This document shows, one piece after another, positions 1-8,731 of a stretch of DNA of 46,564 bases (position 1 is its first letter; each line of letters opens with the position of its first letter). The translations under genes were made by a program, and so were the position numbers. Under the pieces are notes generated by a model, which worked only from the letters and a program-made list of their open reading frames with translations, did no database searches and was not told the DNA's origin. The stretch is from Rhodospirillales bacterium (GTDB lineage Bacteria > Pseudomonadota > Gammaproteobacteria > Burkholderiales > Burkholderiaceae_D): the NCBI GenBank assembly GCA_903970305.1, contig CAJCID010000124.1:1-46564 (forward strand), in the 5' to 3' direction.

Positions 1-487
1 GCTGCTGCCGAAGCGTCTGCGTGGCCAGCACGTGTTCGACTTCGCTCGAGCCGATGCCAAAGGCGAGTGCGCCCAGACCGCCATGGGTGCAGGTGTGGCT
101 GTCTCCGCAGACGATGAGTTGGCCCGGAAGGGTCAGACCCATCTCGGGACCGACGACATGAACGATGCCCTGGCCGCTCGTACCCAGATCGAACATCCGG
201 ATTCCCGCCTTGGCCGTGCCCGAGCGCATGTCGGCGAGAAGCGTTGCGCCCTTCGGGTTGGTCTGGCTGGTGCGTCCCGCCGAAGTCGCGACCGCGTGAT
301 CGGGCGTGGCGAAGGTGAGGTCCGGGCGGCGCACAGCGCGGCCCGTCAGCGCCAGATGATTCAGCCGCGGTCCCGCCTCGAGATCGTGGATCCAGTGACG
401 GTCCACATGCAGCAGGTCCACGCCGCCCGCCAAGCTCTTGACGACCTTGCGATCCCAGATGTGCGAAAAAAGCGTGCCTCCTGCCAT
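1..487 (-). CDS. leuC: 3-isopropylmalate dehydratase large subunit, N-terminal part
   Basis: The gene runs off the left edge of the window; 162 N-terminal codons are visible. It is the large subunit of isopropylmalate isomerase, which interconverts 2- and 3-isopropylmalate in leucine synthesis in the cytoplasm, together with LeuD and a [4Fe-4S] cluster. The start reads [16 protein letters not shown], followed by [28 protein letters not shown] and [12 protein letters not shown], then [15 protein letters not shown]. These are family hallmarks of LeuC in the right order; the Asp-Ser-His-Thr segment lies in the active-site region. The cluster cysteines would be further downstream, outside the window. 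ATG at 487 fits the usual family start. A homoaconitase-type paralogue is a less likely alternative. Confidence 0.93.
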   Translation of the reverse strand, partial: MAGGTLFSHIWDRKVVKSLAGGVDLLHVDRHWIHDLEAGPRLNHLALTGRAVRRPDLTFATPDHAVATSAGRTSQTNPKGATLLADMRSGTAKAGIRMFDLGTSGQGIVHVVGPEMGLTLPGQLIVCGDSHTCTHGGLGALAFGIGSSEVEHVLATQTLRQQ

Positions 488-558
488 ACCGAGGATCCAA
501 AAACGAGTGGGCGCACTATACTCCCCCGGCTGCATTAACAACAGAAGGACTTTCCCTA

Positions 559-603
559 GGCCGAGCGGGAGGAAGCTTCTCCTCCTTCGGCCCTCCCTTT
601 TTT
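559..603. other. Hairpin followed by T-run, possible terminator or leuC leader hairpin
   Basis: On the plus strand GGCCGA at 559 pairs with TCGGCC ending at 592, with further imperfect pairing of GGAGG with CCTCC inside and six T residues at 598-603. This resembles a Rho-independent terminator on the plus strand, yet no plus-strand gene ends here. On the minus strand it would sit about 70 bases upstream of the leuC start, as a leader hairpin without a T-run. Its function is unresolved. Confidence 0.3.
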
Positions 604-663
604 CTCGCGTCAACGCGGCACGAACCGCACCCTCCCTGGGTGCCAAAACGCCTGCGCCTCACG

Positions 664-746
664 CCCCTATCCCGCGCCCGTATCCCGCGCCCGTATCCCG
701 CGCCCCTATCCCGCGCCCCTATCCCGCGCCTGTCTCCCGCGCCTTG
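664..746. repeat. 13-bp GC-rich tandem repeat, about six copies
   Basis: The word TATCCCGCGCC recurs with a 13-base period, with the TAT at 668, 681, 694, 707 and 720 and a diverged copy ending near 746. The two bases joining copies alternate between CC and CG. Copies are contiguous with no spacers, so this is a minisatellite rather than a CRISPR array. It lies about 130 bases upstream of the acyl-CoA ligase start. Confidence 0.85.
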
Positions 747-875
747 CAGATCGAAGTGAAAGAAATTAGAGTGGCCAAGCGAGACGGTAAATGATCTCGA
801 TTGCAAAACGGCACACCACCACGACACAACAGCGCGGCGGCATAAAACTACGCGCGTCATGCGGAGACACACCCG

Positions 876-2447
876 ATGGAAGTCGCCTTATCCCCTCTTG
901 AATTTGCGCGGCGCGCGCGTCGCATCTATGCCAGACGCGAGGCTCTCGTCGATCAGGGCCTAAGGCTTACGTACGAAGAGTTCTTTGCGCGCTGCGATCG
1001 GTTCTCGCATGCGTTGCAGGCCTTGGGCGTCAAACCCGGCGACCGGGTCGCAACGATCGCACCGAACACGCACGCCCAACTGGAATCCTTCTATAGCATC
1101 CCGCAGATCGGAGCGATTTCTGTGCCGATCAACTATCGGCTCAGCCAAGACGATTTCGCCTACATCATCGATCACTCCGGTGCCGTGGTCGTGTGCGTGC
1201 ACGAAGACTATCTGGATGCAGTCGATGCGCTGCGCTCGCGTTTGCCCCAGGTGCGCGCCTTCATCGCTCTCGAAGGCACGAAGACCGGCTGGCACGACTA
1301 CGAGGCCTTGATTGACTCCTCGCCGCCGGAATACGACGCCCCGGCGATTGCCGAGTCGGATCTCATTTCCATCAACTACACGAGCGGCACGACCGCCCGG
1401 CCCAAGGGCGTCATGATCACGCATCGCAACGCCTATCTGAATTCGTTGGGCACACTGGCGCACTGGTCACTCAAACCCGGTGACCGCTATCTCTGGACGC
1501 TGCCAATGTTCCATGCGAACGGCTGGACGTTCGTCTGGACGGTCACCTCCAAAGGGGCGACCCACCTGTGCCTGCGCCGGGTCGATGCGGCGAACATCTT
1601 CGAGAAGGTCAAGACCGAGCGCGCGACGCACTTTTGCGCAGCACCGACCGTCCTCATCGGGGTGGCCAATGCCCCGCCCGAGGCTCTGGCAGGTGTTCCG
1701 AAGGGAGTACGACTGCTGACGGCAGGCGCTCCTCCGGCTGCGGCGACGATCGAGCGCGTCGAACGCGATCTCGGATGGCATGTCACCCAGGTCTATGGGC
1801 TGACCGAAACGGCCCCCTTCATTGCGATTTGCGAGGAGACGCCCGAGCATGCCCAACTGGCCGAGGGGGAGCAAGCGACGATCAAGGCGCGCCAGGGTGT
1901 GGAACTGGTGAGTTCGGGTGAGTTGATCGTGGTCGATAGCGACGGCAAGGAGGTTCCACACGATGGATCGACGATGGGTGAGATCACGGTGCGCGGGAAC
2001 GTGGTCATGGCCGGCTACTACAACGATCCGGCAGAAACCGAAAAGGCCATCCGCAACGGCCGTTTCCACACCGGCGACGCCGCCGTCGTGCACGAGGACG
2101 GTTATGTCGAGATCCGTGACCGGTTCAAGGACGTCATCATCAGCGGCGGAGAGAACATCTCGTCGGTCGAGGTGGAAGGGGTGCTGTTACGCCACCCGAG
2201 CATCCAGGAGGTCTCGGTCGTGGGCATGCCGCACCCCAAATGGGGCGAAGCACCCCACGCGTTCGTGGTCTTAAAGCCTGAGGCGCGGGCGACCGAGCGC
2301 GAACTGCAGGACTTCGCCAGAACCCATATGGCGCATTTCAAGGTCCCACAATGGATATCGTTCGTGGTCGACCTGCCCAAGACCGCGACCGGCAAGATCC
2401 AGAAATTTGCACTGCGCAAAGGTCGTAGCGCCATCTCCAGTCAGTGA
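876..2447 (+). CDS. Acyl-CoA ligase, AMP-binding (AlkK/medium-chain type)
   Basis: This 523-residue cytoplasmic adenylate-forming enzyme should activate a fatty or other carboxylic acid to its CoA thioester through an acyl-AMP intermediate. The P-loop-like motif YTSGTTARPKG sits at residues 168-178. LPMFHANGW, typical of the medium-chain and plant-type acyl-activating subfamily, lies near 208. VYGLTETAP near 307, HTGD and RDRFKDVIISGGENIS follow, and the C-terminal catalytic lysine lies in PKTATGKIQ near 507. The length is normal for the family. The start is preceded by GGAGA about eight bases away. Chain-length specificity cannot be read from the sequence. No gene partner follows closely. 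Confidence 0.92.
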   Translation: MEVALSPLEFARRARRIYARREALVDQGLRLTYEEFFARCDRFSHALQALGVKPGDRVATIAPNTHAQLESFYSIPQIGAISVPINYRLSQDDFAYIIDHSGAVVVCVHEDYLDAVDALRSRLPQVRAFIALEGTKTGWHDYEALIDSSPPEYDAPAIAESDLISINYTSGTTARPKGVMITHRNAYLNSLGTLAHWSLKPGDRYLWTLPMFHANGWTFVWTVTSKGATHLCLRRVDAANIFEKVKTERATHFCAAPTVLIGVANAPPEALAGVPKGVRLLTAGAPPAAATIERVERDLGWHVTQVYGLTETAPFIAICEETPEHAQLAEGEQATIKARQGVELVSSGELIVVDSDGKEVPHDGSTMGEITVRGNVVMAGYYNDPAETEKAIRNGRFHTGDAAVVHEDGYVEIRDRFKDVIISGGENISSVEVEGVLLRHPSIQEVSVVGMPHPKWGEAPHAFVVLKPEARATERELQDFARTHMAHFKVPQWISFVVDLPKTATGKIQKFALRKGRSAISSQ

Positions 2448-2512
2448 GCAGCGCGGTCCCCAATTGCCGGCATTACAAGGCGGGGTGCGGAGGTTCGAGA
2501 ATGTCTTGACGC

Positions 2513-2794
2513 TTAAACCTCAGGCGCATCGACGATCCCTATGCCGTCTACAACACGGAACACGCCCCGGCAGGCCATGTGATACTTGCGCCCGACAACG
2601 GGCATGTCGTCCTCCTGGCTAAACGAGGGCACATTGACGACGAGGCTTTTCACGAGCACTTCCTCGAAGGTCCCATCTGCCTCGAGAATGATGCGCCACT
2701 TCCACTCCCCACCGGGGGTGTCGCCAGCCATCGTGTTGTACCGATATCGAATCAATGAATTCAAGGCTCTGCCTTTCCGCGCAACGGCTGGCAT
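2513..2794 (-). CDS. Hypothetical protein, about 93 residues
   Basis: I do not recognise the family. The ATG at 2794 is preceded by GGTGGGG at good spacing; an upstream frame extension to 2827 and an internal ATG at 2731 are alternatives. The protein has a basic N-terminus, then a mixed segment with EWKWRIILEADGTFEEVLVKS, suggestive of beta strands, and ends in GIGIVDAPEV. No signal peptide or membrane segment is apparent. The amino acid balance looks like a real protein rather than a GC shadow. It converges on the acyl-CoA ligase and is divergent from the pirin gene. Confidence 0.5.
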   Translation of the reverse strand: MPAVARKGRALNSLIRYRYNTMAGDTPGGEWKWRIILEADGTFEEVLVKSLVVNVPSFSQEDDMPVVGRKYHMACRGVFRVVDGIGIVDAPEV

Positions 2795-2885
2795 AGTAAC
2801 CCCACCGAGTATAAGGCCATAGCGCACGACGCTCAGCGAAAAAAGCTGTCTCAGTTCTCTCTCCCTTGAAGCCCGTGCCGCTGCC

Positions 2886-2899
2886 CTGATCTACGTCAA
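2886..2899. promoter_or_regulatory. FNR/ANR-like dyad upstream of pirin
   Basis: CTGAT-CTAC-GTCAA keeps the TG-N8-CAA core of FNR/ANR/DNR-type boxes (family consensus TTGAT-N4-ATCAA). It ends only 16 bases before the pirin ATG, so if real it more likely represses pirin, or serves the divergent small gene. The match is imperfect in the left half-site. Confidence 0.3.
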
Positions 2900-2915
2900 A
2901 ATTCGAAAGGCTCCC

Positions 2916-3812
2916 ATGAAAAAAATCGTAGCGATTCGGCGCAATGACGCCGGCCACTGGGTCGGGGACGGGTTTCCCGTGCGCAGTATTTTTTCCTATA
3001 ACGAGGGGGCGGAGGCCGTCTCACCGTTCTTGCTCCTGGACTATGCCGGGCCGGTCGAATTTGGACCGACGACAAAGCGTCGTGGCGTGGGCGAACATCC
3101 GCACCGGGGTTTTGAGACCGTCACCATCGTCTATGCCGGGGAAGTCGAGCATCGCGATTCGACCGGTGGGGGCGGCTCGATCAGCGAGGGCGACGTCCAG
3201 TGGATGACCGCAGGTTCTGGCATCGTGCACGAGGAATTCCACGGTCGCCACTTCGCGAAGCAAGGTGGCCCCTTCGAAATGGTGCAGCTCTGGGTGAACC
3301 TGCCGGCCGCTCAGAAAATGACGCCGCCTGGCTACCAGAGCATCGTCAACGCCGCGATTCCCAAGGTCACTCTTGCCGAAGGCGCTGGATCAGTGCGCGT
3401 CATCGCCGGATCCTATGTGGGCGGGACTGTTCCATCGGCAGGTTCAGTCGACGGCCCGGCCCATACCTTCTCGCCGATCAATCTCTGGGATCTGGATCTG
3501 AAGGCCGGCCACCGCGTCGAGTTATCCCTGCCAGAAGGCCATACTGCGGCCTTCTTCGTTCTCTCGGGCGGCTTGGTGATTGGCGAGGGGCGGATCGGCA
3601 AGGCCGAACTGGGGTTGTTGGAGCGCGAGGGCGATGCAGTCACCCTGGAAGTTCTCGAGAACTCCCGGGTTCTGTTTCTGGGTGGCGAGCCGCTTGGGGA
3701 GCCGATCGTAGGCTATGGCCCCTTCGTCATGACCAGCGAAGAAGAGATCCGCCAGGCGGTCTCGGACTTCCAGCGGGGCCTCATGGGCCAACTCGCACCG
3801 GCCACCGCCTAG
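2916..3812 (+). CDS. Pirin family protein
   Basis: This is a 298-residue bicupin of the pirin family, cytoplasmic and metal-binding; some members have quercetinase activity and others modulate regulators or pyruvate metabolism. The metal ligands of pirins are all present with the correct spacing: H61 and H63 in EHPHRGFETVTI, then H105 and E107 in GIVHEEF. The second cupin domain spans about 160-285 and ends with GYGPFVMTSEEEIRQA, the usual pirin C-terminus. The start MKKIVAIRRN has a weak purine-rich upstream site (GAAAGG). The substrate is not predictable. An FNR-like dyad lies just upstream. Confidence 0.92.
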   Translation: MKKIVAIRRNDAGHWVGDGFPVRSIFSYNEGAEAVSPFLLLDYAGPVEFGPTTKRRGVGEHPHRGFETVTIVYAGEVEHRDSTGGGGSISEGDVQWMTAGSGIVHEEFHGRHFAKQGGPFEMVQLWVNLPAAQKMTPPGYQSIVNAAIPKVTLAEGAGSVRVIAGSYVGGTVPSAGSVDGPAHTFSPINLWDLDLKAGHRVELSLPEGHTAAFFVLSGGLVIGEGRIGKAELGLLEREGDAVTLEVLENSRVLFLGGEPLGEPIVGYGPFVMTSEEEIRQAVSDFQRGLMGQLAPATA

Positions 3813-4121
3813 GCACTGGTCCACGAGGACATCAGCTGTCGGGCGCGTGACGGTCGCACGGGTGACGAGCACCCGATAGTCGATCGGTCCAAAGTATGAA
3901 TCGATTGCCAGTTCGCTCTCCGTTGCCTGTCCCATGGGGTACGGGATGGAAGTGAGCTGCCGGGCCCCTCTTGCAGCCCCTTTTTCTGCCGCTCGCAAGG
4001 ATGGCGGATTGACTGGCGAAGTTGGTCGCCTTGCAAGACGGGCGGCGCATCCCCATCTGGGGCGTAGTTGGACCTTGAGCGCCTCAGACGAGGCGCGCCT
4101 CGACTTCCTGGGAAAAAACGC
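3813..4121. other. Intergenic region between pirin and rhomboid genes
   Basis: About 309 bases without a convincing gene. The open frames crossing it on the minus strand (for example the one ending inside pirin) lack family features and are probably GC shadows. The rhomboid frame itself is open back to 4068, but those 18 codons look non-native. I see no clear terminator. Confidence 0.4.
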
Positions 4122-4742
4122 ATGCTGCCTCCCGTCACGCAAGCCCTTCTGATCGCCAATGTTCTGGGATTTCTGTTAGAAAACGTCTTCGGCGGCACTA
4201 TCATCCAATGGTTTGCGCTCTGGCCCGCAGCGGAGGTGCAGGGACTGCCTTGGCTTACGCCCTGGCAACTCGTGACCTACAGCTTCTTGCACGCGAGCAT
4301 CACCCATCTGGCCTTCAATATGTTCGCGCTCTGGATGTTCGGAGCCGACCTGGAACGGGTCTGGGGGCCAAGGCGCTTTTTGCTGACCTATTTCCTCGGG
4401 GTGCTCTGCGGAGCTTTCGCCCAGTTGCTCATTGGCCTCCTTGTGGGGACCAATGGCGCGCCGACCGTTGGCGCCTCGGCCGGTATCTTCGGCGTCCTGC
4501 TCGCCTTCGCTCTGGTGTTTCCGGACCGCACGATCATGCCGCTGATCCCGCCGATTCCGATGCCTGCGCGGGTCTTCGTCCTGCTCTACGCGTTGCTGGA
4601 ACTGGGCCTTGGCGTGACGGGCTCCGAGGCGGGCGTGGCCCACTTCGCCCATCTGGGTGGGCTCCTTGGCGGCTGGCTCGGATACTATTTTGGTGGCGGC
4701 TCGGGCGGGCGGCGCGCGACAGCCTGGGTCAGGCGCCGCTAG
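4122..4742 (+). CDS. Rhomboid family intramembrane serine protease
   Basis: This is a 206-residue polytopic inner-membrane protease of the six-helix rhomboid type. The catalytic serine is S119 in VGASAGIFG and the catalytic histidine is H177 in HFAHLGGLLGG. H62 and N66 in THLAFNMFALWMFG supply the oxyanion-hole signature seen in GlpG. Helices occur at roughly 5-20, 55-75, 86-108, 117-133, 150-168 and 172-192. I place the start at ATG 4122, which gives a native-looking N-terminus (MLPPVTQALL); an upstream in-frame ATG at 4068 adds a charged stretch unlike the family. The natural substrates are unknown. It converges on the DUF3014 gene. Confidence 0.92.
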   Translation: MLPPVTQALLIANVLGFLLENVFGGTIIQWFALWPAAEVQGLPWLTPWQLVTYSFLHASITHLAFNMFALWMFGADLERVWGPRRFLLTYFLGVLCGAFAQLLIGLLVGTNGAPTVGASAGIFGVLLAFALVFPDRTIMPLIPPIPMPARVFVLLYALLELGLGVTGSEAGVAHFAHLGGLLGGWLGYYFGGGSGGRRATAWVRRR

Positions 4743-4771
4743 CGTCCAAGCGCGCTCTTCGCCCGACGCCC

Positions 4772-5575
4772 CTAGGGCTGGACCGTCACGGCGCCTTTGG
4801 CCAATTCGGCTCGAATCGCGCGCAATTTGGCCTTCACGCGCGCCTCATTGCCCGGACCCATCCGGATCAGCGCCTTCTGGCCTGCCGGCAGCGCCTCAAG
4901 ACTCGGATCCGCAAACTGATACATGAGATGCGGCTCGGCCAGTTTCGGCGGATCCTTCGGCTCCGGGGCGGCAAGGAGATCATCGATCACGGCGATGAGA
5001 CGGTCGTTGAAATAAGTCTTCGGATAGCCGAGATCCTTGTAGGCCTCTTGAAACAGCGGATAAAAGCGCGTGTAGAGCGCAACCGACTGATGCACATCGA
5101 TGGCATCGAAGGCGTCGACGTAGGGCTTGTAGCGCGCAGCGTTGGCCGGATCGATGACCGTGGTGTCGCCGTTCGTTGCGACCAGAAAGCGCCCCGGCAC
5201 TTTCTTTGTCGGCAACACATTTTGCGAGACCTTCTCGCGCGGCAGATTATCGACGGTGGCGACGATGCGCCTCACGACATCCTTCGGATAGAAGAGGAGA
5301 TCAAAGGCACCTTGCCCGAACACCGAGACCAGCGCTGCGCGCAGCGCCGTGTCGCTTTCCGCCAAGGTCGGAATCTCGGGTGGAGCGTCTGCGGCCGCGG
5401 GTTGAGGGACCGGGTAATGCGTCTCGGGAGGCGGGGCAGGGGGTGCGGCGGGCACGACCACGGCCGCGGGAAGCTGCGGCGCCTCCACCGCATTGCGATG
5501 CTGATATTGGTAGAACCAGTAGAGGGCGCCCAAGGTCAGCGCGACGGGGACAAGCCACCAGATCAGGTTTTTCAT
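4772..5575 (-). CDS. DUF3014 domain protein, membrane-anchored
   Basis: A 267-residue protein with one N-terminal membrane segment (residues 4-22, rich in W, L, V and A), then a proline/alanine-rich linker to about residue 68, then a DUF3014 domain to the end. The family signature VRRIVATVDNLPREKV is at about 101-116. The topology suggests a periplasmic domain anchored in the inner membrane. DUF3014 proteins are common in proteobacteria and have no established function. Start ATG 5575 gives MKNLIWWLVPVALT. The gene is divergent from the PPK2 gene and shares an 190-base intergenic region with an FNR-like dyad. Confidence 0.85.
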   Translation of the reverse strand: MKNLIWWLVPVALTLGALYWFYQYQHRNAVEAPQLPAAVVVPAAPPAPPPETHYPVPQPAAADAPPEIPTLAESDTALRAALVSVFGQGAFDLLFYPKDVVRRIVATVDNLPREKVSQNVLPTKKVPGRFLVATNGDTTVIDPANAARYKPYVDAFDAIDVHQSVALYTRFYPLFQEAYKDLGYPKTYFNDRLIAVIDDLLAAPEPKDPPKLAEPHLMYQFADPSLEALPAGQKALIRMGPGNEARVKAKLRAIRAELAKGAVTVQP

Positions 5576-5637
5576 GGTGAGACGGACACCTCGAAAGAGC
5601 GAAAGCGGTCCTATTCTACTCCGCGGGGTCGGTCTCC

Positions 5638-5651
5638 TTGACTTCGGTCAA
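5638..5651. promoter_or_regulatory. FNR/ANR-like dyad TTGAC-TTCG-GTCAA
   Basis: This is a perfect five-base inverted repeat with four-base spacing, matching the TTG-N8-CAA architecture of FNR/ANR/DNR-family boxes. It lies between divergent DUF3014 and PPK2 genes. If it activates PPK2 from the usual -41.5 position, transcription would begin near 5686. That is downstream of the first in-frame ATG at 5664 and argues for translation from 5769. Confidence 0.4.
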
Positions 5652-5768
5652 TGATGCGCGGCCATGACGCGGGGAGATGACACAGGTCAAGCCCTCGCAA
5701 GAGCAAGGCGCGGGAACCCAACCGAGTTGGGCGACAATGTCGGCTTCGTCGACCCCATCACTTTCCCC

Positions 5769-6641
5769 ATGAAAATCGATCCCGAAGAGTTTCGTGCAAA
5801 AGAGGGCAAGCCCGTGAACCTTGCGCTCTGGCCGACGCGAGTCGATCCTTGCTACAAGTCGCGCGAGGATTACCAGAAGATCCTCGCCGAGCACGTCACG
5901 GATCTCTCCAACATCCAGGAGAAGCTCTACGCCTCACACCGCTATGCGCTGCTCATCATCTTTCAGGCGATGGATGCTGCAGGCAAGGACGGGGCGATCA
6001 AGCATGTGATGTCGGGCGTGAATCCCCAGGGCTGCCAGGTGTTTAGCTTCAAGCACCCAAGCGCCACGGAGCTCGAGCACGATTTCCTCTGGCGCACCTC
6101 GGTGAATCTGCCCGAGCGCGGCCATATCGGCATCTTCAACCGCTCTTACTACGAGGAGGTGCTGATCGTTCGGGTGCATCCCGAGATCTTGGCGGGCGAG
6201 GGCCTCGTGGACGATCTGAGTCGGGGCGAGGATTTCTGGTCGGACCGCTTTGCCTCCATCAATGATCTCGAGCGCCACCTGCACCGAAATGGGACCCGCG
6301 TCATCAAATTCTTCCTGCATCTCTCGAAGAAGGAGCAGCGCACGCGTCTTCTCGAGCGCATCGATGATCCGAACAAGAACTGGAAGTTCAGCATGGCCGA
6401 TCTGACCGAGCGCAAATTCTGGAAGGAGTATCGGCACGCCTACGAGGCCTGCATCTGCGCAACCAGCACGGCGGCGGCTCCCTGGTACATTGTGCCCGCC
6501 GATGACAAGCAGAATGCGCGCCTCATCGTCTCCTCAACCATCGTCAAGACGCTCGAGGCCTTGCAGCTCGAGTATCCGTCCACCACTTCCAAAGAGCGCA
6601 AGGAACTCGCCGCGATCAGAAAGCAGTTGAAGCCCTCCTAG
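5769..6641 (+). CDS. ppk2: Polyphosphate kinase 2 family protein
   Basis: This is a 290-residue cytoplasmic kinase that moves phosphate between polyphosphate and nucleotides; the single domain and length fit single-domain PPK2, probably the ADP/AMP-phosphorylating class III. The Walker A-like loop is [11 protein letters not shown] at residues 65-75, and the Walker B-like strand is [12 protein letters not shown] at 120-131. [17 protein letters not shown] and [14 protein letters not shown] are further family motifs. I choose ATG 5769 because the family starts close to here and the extra 35 codons from ATG 5664 look non-native. Neither start has a clear Shine-Dalgarno site. An FNR-like dyad upstream suggests induction under oxygen limitation (inference). 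Confidence 0.9.
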   Translation: MKIDPEEFRAKEGKPVNLALWPTRVDPCYKSREDYQKILAEHVTDLSNIQEKLYASHRYALLIIFQAMDAAGKDGAIKHVMSGVNPQGCQVFSFKHPSATELEHDFLWRTSVNLPERGHIGIFNRSYYEEVLIVRVHPEILAGEGLVDDLSRGEDFWSDRFASINDLERHLHRNGTRVIKFFLHLSKKEQRTRLLERIDDPNKNWKFSMADLTERKFWKEYRHAYEACICATSTAAAPWYIVPADDKQNARLIVSSTIVKTLEALQLEYPSTTSKERKELAAIRKQLKPS

Positions 6642-6723
6642 GCCGTTCGATCTTGCCGACCGGCTATGATTGCGTGTCTTGGTGACAAGGATGGAGCCCC
6701 CCGGGCTCCCAGAGAAGGCAGCC

Positions 6724-7233
6724 ATGGTGATCGCAGAGCGCGTGACCGCGCGCATGGAAGGAAATTTCGTCGTCTTTCTGATCGGCATGCGGTTGAACCG
6801 CCCCTGGAAGGTCCAGTCCTGGCTGCCGGTGCTGCTGGCCATGCCACGCATGCTGCGCGAACTCTACGCGCATCCGGAACTGGGCTTTCTGGGGGCGCGC
6901 ACCTGGTTTGGACGCACCGTCATCGTCTTGCAGTATTGGCGCTCATTCGAAGAACTCGAAGCCTATGCTCTGGCGCGCGAGAACGCGCACCTGCCGGCCT
7001 GGACCGCCTTTAACCGCAAGGTCGGGACCAATGGCGACGTCGGGATCTGGCACGAAACCTATCTGATCGGCCCTGGCCAATACGAAAATGTCTACGTGAA
7101 CATGCCGCCCTTTGGCCTGGGTGAAGTCGGACGGCGCGAAAGCGCGGTGGGCGCAATGCGCAACGCGGCCGCACGGGTCAAGGCACACGCCGTCCAACCC
7201 AAAGACACTGATGCGCCAGATCCTCGCGCCTAA
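6724..7233 (+). CDS. DUF4188 domain protein
   Basis: A 169-residue protein resembling DUF4188 (phenylacetaldoxime dehydratase- or monooxygenase-like dimeric alpha-beta fold). Recognisable segments are [19 protein letters not shown] near the N-terminus, then [29 protein letters not shown] and [13 protein letters not shown], which in this family surround the putative active pocket. The ATG at 6724 has an AGAAGG-like site upstream; an earlier in-frame codon at 6670 is less likely. The gene is spaced tightly with the next two plus-strand genes (18 and 18 bases), suggesting one transcript. The substrate is unknown. Confidence 0.82.
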   Translation: MVIAERVTARMEGNFVVFLIGMRLNRPWKVQSWLPVLLAMPRMLRELYAHPELGFLGARTWFGRTVIVLQYWRSFEELEAYALARENAHLPAWTAFNRKVGTNGDVGIWHETYLIGPGQYENVYVNMPPFGLGEVGRRESAVGAMRNAAARVKAHAVQPKDTDAPDPRA

Positions 7234-7250
7234 GATGATTGGAGAGTTCC

Positions 7251-7691
7251 ATGCCAGCTCAAGATGCCGCCCTCGACACGCTCACAATCTGGAGCTACCA
7301 CGCCCACGTCTATTTCAGGGACGCCGTGGAGCGGGGCCGTGCCGAACTCCTGCGCGAGCGCATCGGCGCGCGCTTTTCCGTGCAGCTGGGTCGCTGGCAT
7401 GATCGCGAGGTCGGCCCGCACACCCAGTCGATGTATCAGGTGGCCTTCGCGCCCGAGCTTTTTGCAAGCTTCGTGCCTTGGCTCATGCAAAACCGGCTCG
7501 GCCTGACGATCCTTCTGCATCCCAATACCGGCCAGCCGCGTGCCGATCACATGACGCACGCGTTCTGGTTCGGTGCCGTGCTCGCCATCAAGGAGGATTC
7601 GCTTCCCGAGACGATGCGCTTCGAGGATGAGGATCCGGTGGTCGTGAACACCACCCCCACGCTCGCCGTGGCGTTTTCCCATCACCCCTAG
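7251..7691 (+). CDS. DOPA 4,5-dioxygenase family protein
   Basis: A 146-residue member of the small DOPA 4,5-dioxygenase (extradiol) family. The N-terminus YHAHVYFRDA supplies the conserved H-x-H pair. GARFSVQLGRWHDREVGPHTQSMYQVAF adds further conserved histidines, and DHMTHAFWFG near residue 104 is also typical. Family members cleave catecholic rings or act as small mononuclear-metal oxygenases; many bacterial members have no known substrate. The ATG at 7251 follows TTGGAGAG at five-base spacing. It lies between the DUF4188 and patatin genes, likely in one operon. Confidence 0.87.
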   Translation: MPAQDAALDTLTIWSYHAHVYFRDAVERGRAELLRERIGARFSVQLGRWHDREVGPHTQSMYQVAFAPELFASFVPWLMQNRLGLTILLHPNTGQPRADHMTHAFWFGAVLAIKEDSLPETMRFEDEDPVVVNTTPTLAVAFSHHP

Positions 7692-7708
7692 CCAAGGCGA
7701 GCCAACCC

Positions 7709-8689
7709 TTGGATATCCGACGCATCTGCCTGGGGCTTCAGGGTGGAGGCTCTCACGGTGCCTTCACCTGGGGGGTGCTCGATACGCTTCTCGCTGCGGG
7801 AAATTTCGAGTTCGCTGCGTTAAGCGGCTCCTCGGCAGGCGCCATGAACGCGGTCGTACTGGCCTCGGGCTGGGTCGAAGGACGAGCCGAGGGCGCGCGT
7901 AGAGCCCTGAAGGAATTCTGGGACAAGATCGCCCGGAGCGCCTCCGGTTCGGAGTCAGCCGATCTGCGGGCGCTGCGCGGCTTCCTGCACCTTGCCCATT
8001 ACTTCTCACCCTACGAGCTGAACCCATTCGACTTCAATCCGCTGCGCGAGATCATCGCTCAGAGCATCGACTTCGAGAAACTGCGGGCGGCGTGCCCGAT
8101 CGATCTCTTTATCGGCACGACCGAAGTCCAAAGCGGGCGCTTGAGAATCTTCACGACCGGCGAGGTGACGCTCGATGTGCTGCTCGCCTCAGCCTGCCTG
8201 CCCACGATCCACCGCTCCATCGAAATCGATGGCGAGGCCTACTGGGATGGGGGCCTGACAGCCAATCCACCGATTTTTCCGCTGCTGCAGACCCCAGGTG
8301 TCGAGGATCTGGTGCTCGTCCTTCTGCAAAGCCACGCAACGGTTGGCGTGCCCACCAAGGCCGAGGAGATCGCCCACCGGCTGACTGAAATCTCCTTTGG
8401 CTCCTCGCTCTGGTCAGAGCTGCGCGCACTCGCCTGGGCGCAGCGGGAAGGTCAGCGCAGCTTCTTGGGCCTCGGCAGGCTCGATCGGCGCCTAGGTCAC
8501 GTGCGCACCCACGTCATCGAGGCACCCGAGTTCTTGAGCCAGTTCGACCACCTCTCGAAGGCCAACACCCATCCGGACTTCATCGCCTCGCTTTTCGAGG
8601 CGGGCGTCGCAACCGCCAAGCAATGGCTGAAAATCCAGGGGCCTTCAGTGGGCCGCCGCGCGACGTTCGAGCTGGCCGAGCTCTTGTGA
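7709..8689 (+). CDS. Patatin-like phospholipase / acyl hydrolase
   Basis: A 326-residue patatin-family serine hydrolase, expected to release fatty acids from lipids. The oxyanion loop GGGSHGAF is at residues 12-19. The nucleophile is S42 in SGSSAG and the catalytic aspartate is D181 in WDGGLTANPP, so the Ser-Asp dyad is intact. No signal peptide is visible, which suggests a cytoplasmic protein. Translation appears to begin at TTG 7709, with AAGGCGAG upstream. It lies 17 bases behind the DOPA-dioxygenase-like gene and 120 bases before a long-chain acyl-CoA ligase. Local release and re-activation of fatty acids is therefore plausible (inference). Confidence 0.92.
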   Translation: MDIRRICLGLQGGGSHGAFTWGVLDTLLAAGNFEFAALSGSSAGAMNAVVLASGWVEGRAEGARRALKEFWDKIARSASGSESADLRALRGFLHLAHYFSPYELNPFDFNPLREIIAQSIDFEKLRAACPIDLFIGTTEVQSGRLRIFTTGEVTLDVLLASACLPTIHRSIEIDGEAYWDGGLTANPPIFPLLQTPGVEDLVLVLLQSHATVGVPTKAEEIAHRLTEISFGSSLWSELRALAWAQREGQRSFLGLGRLDRRLGHVRTHVIEAPEFLSQFDHLSKANTHPDFIASLFEAGVATAKQWLKIQGPSVGRRATFELAELL

Positions 8690-8731
8690 GCACCGAGATT
8701 CCTCGTTTTTTGTCGTCCCGTGGGCCTTCAA

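Larger units (their letters stand above)
488..875. other. Intergenic region between divergent leuC and acyl-CoA ligase
   Basis: This 388-base stretch separates two divergent genes and must hold both promoters. It contains a hairpin near 559-592 and a GC-rich tandem array near 664-746, described separately. No convincing open frame was found: the frames across it have low-complexity translations generated by the repeat. I could not assign -10 and -35 boxes with confidence. Confidence 0.5.

Noticed and set aside
664..746. CRISPR array
   Set aside because: The units are 13 bases and directly contiguous, without spacers. It is a minisatellite.
4208..5641. Plus-strand 477-codon open frame
   Set aside because: It crosses the rhomboid gene and runs antisense to DUF3014, both with intact family motifs. 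Its own translation is Arg/Gly/Ala-rich with no domain, as expected of a high-GC shadow.
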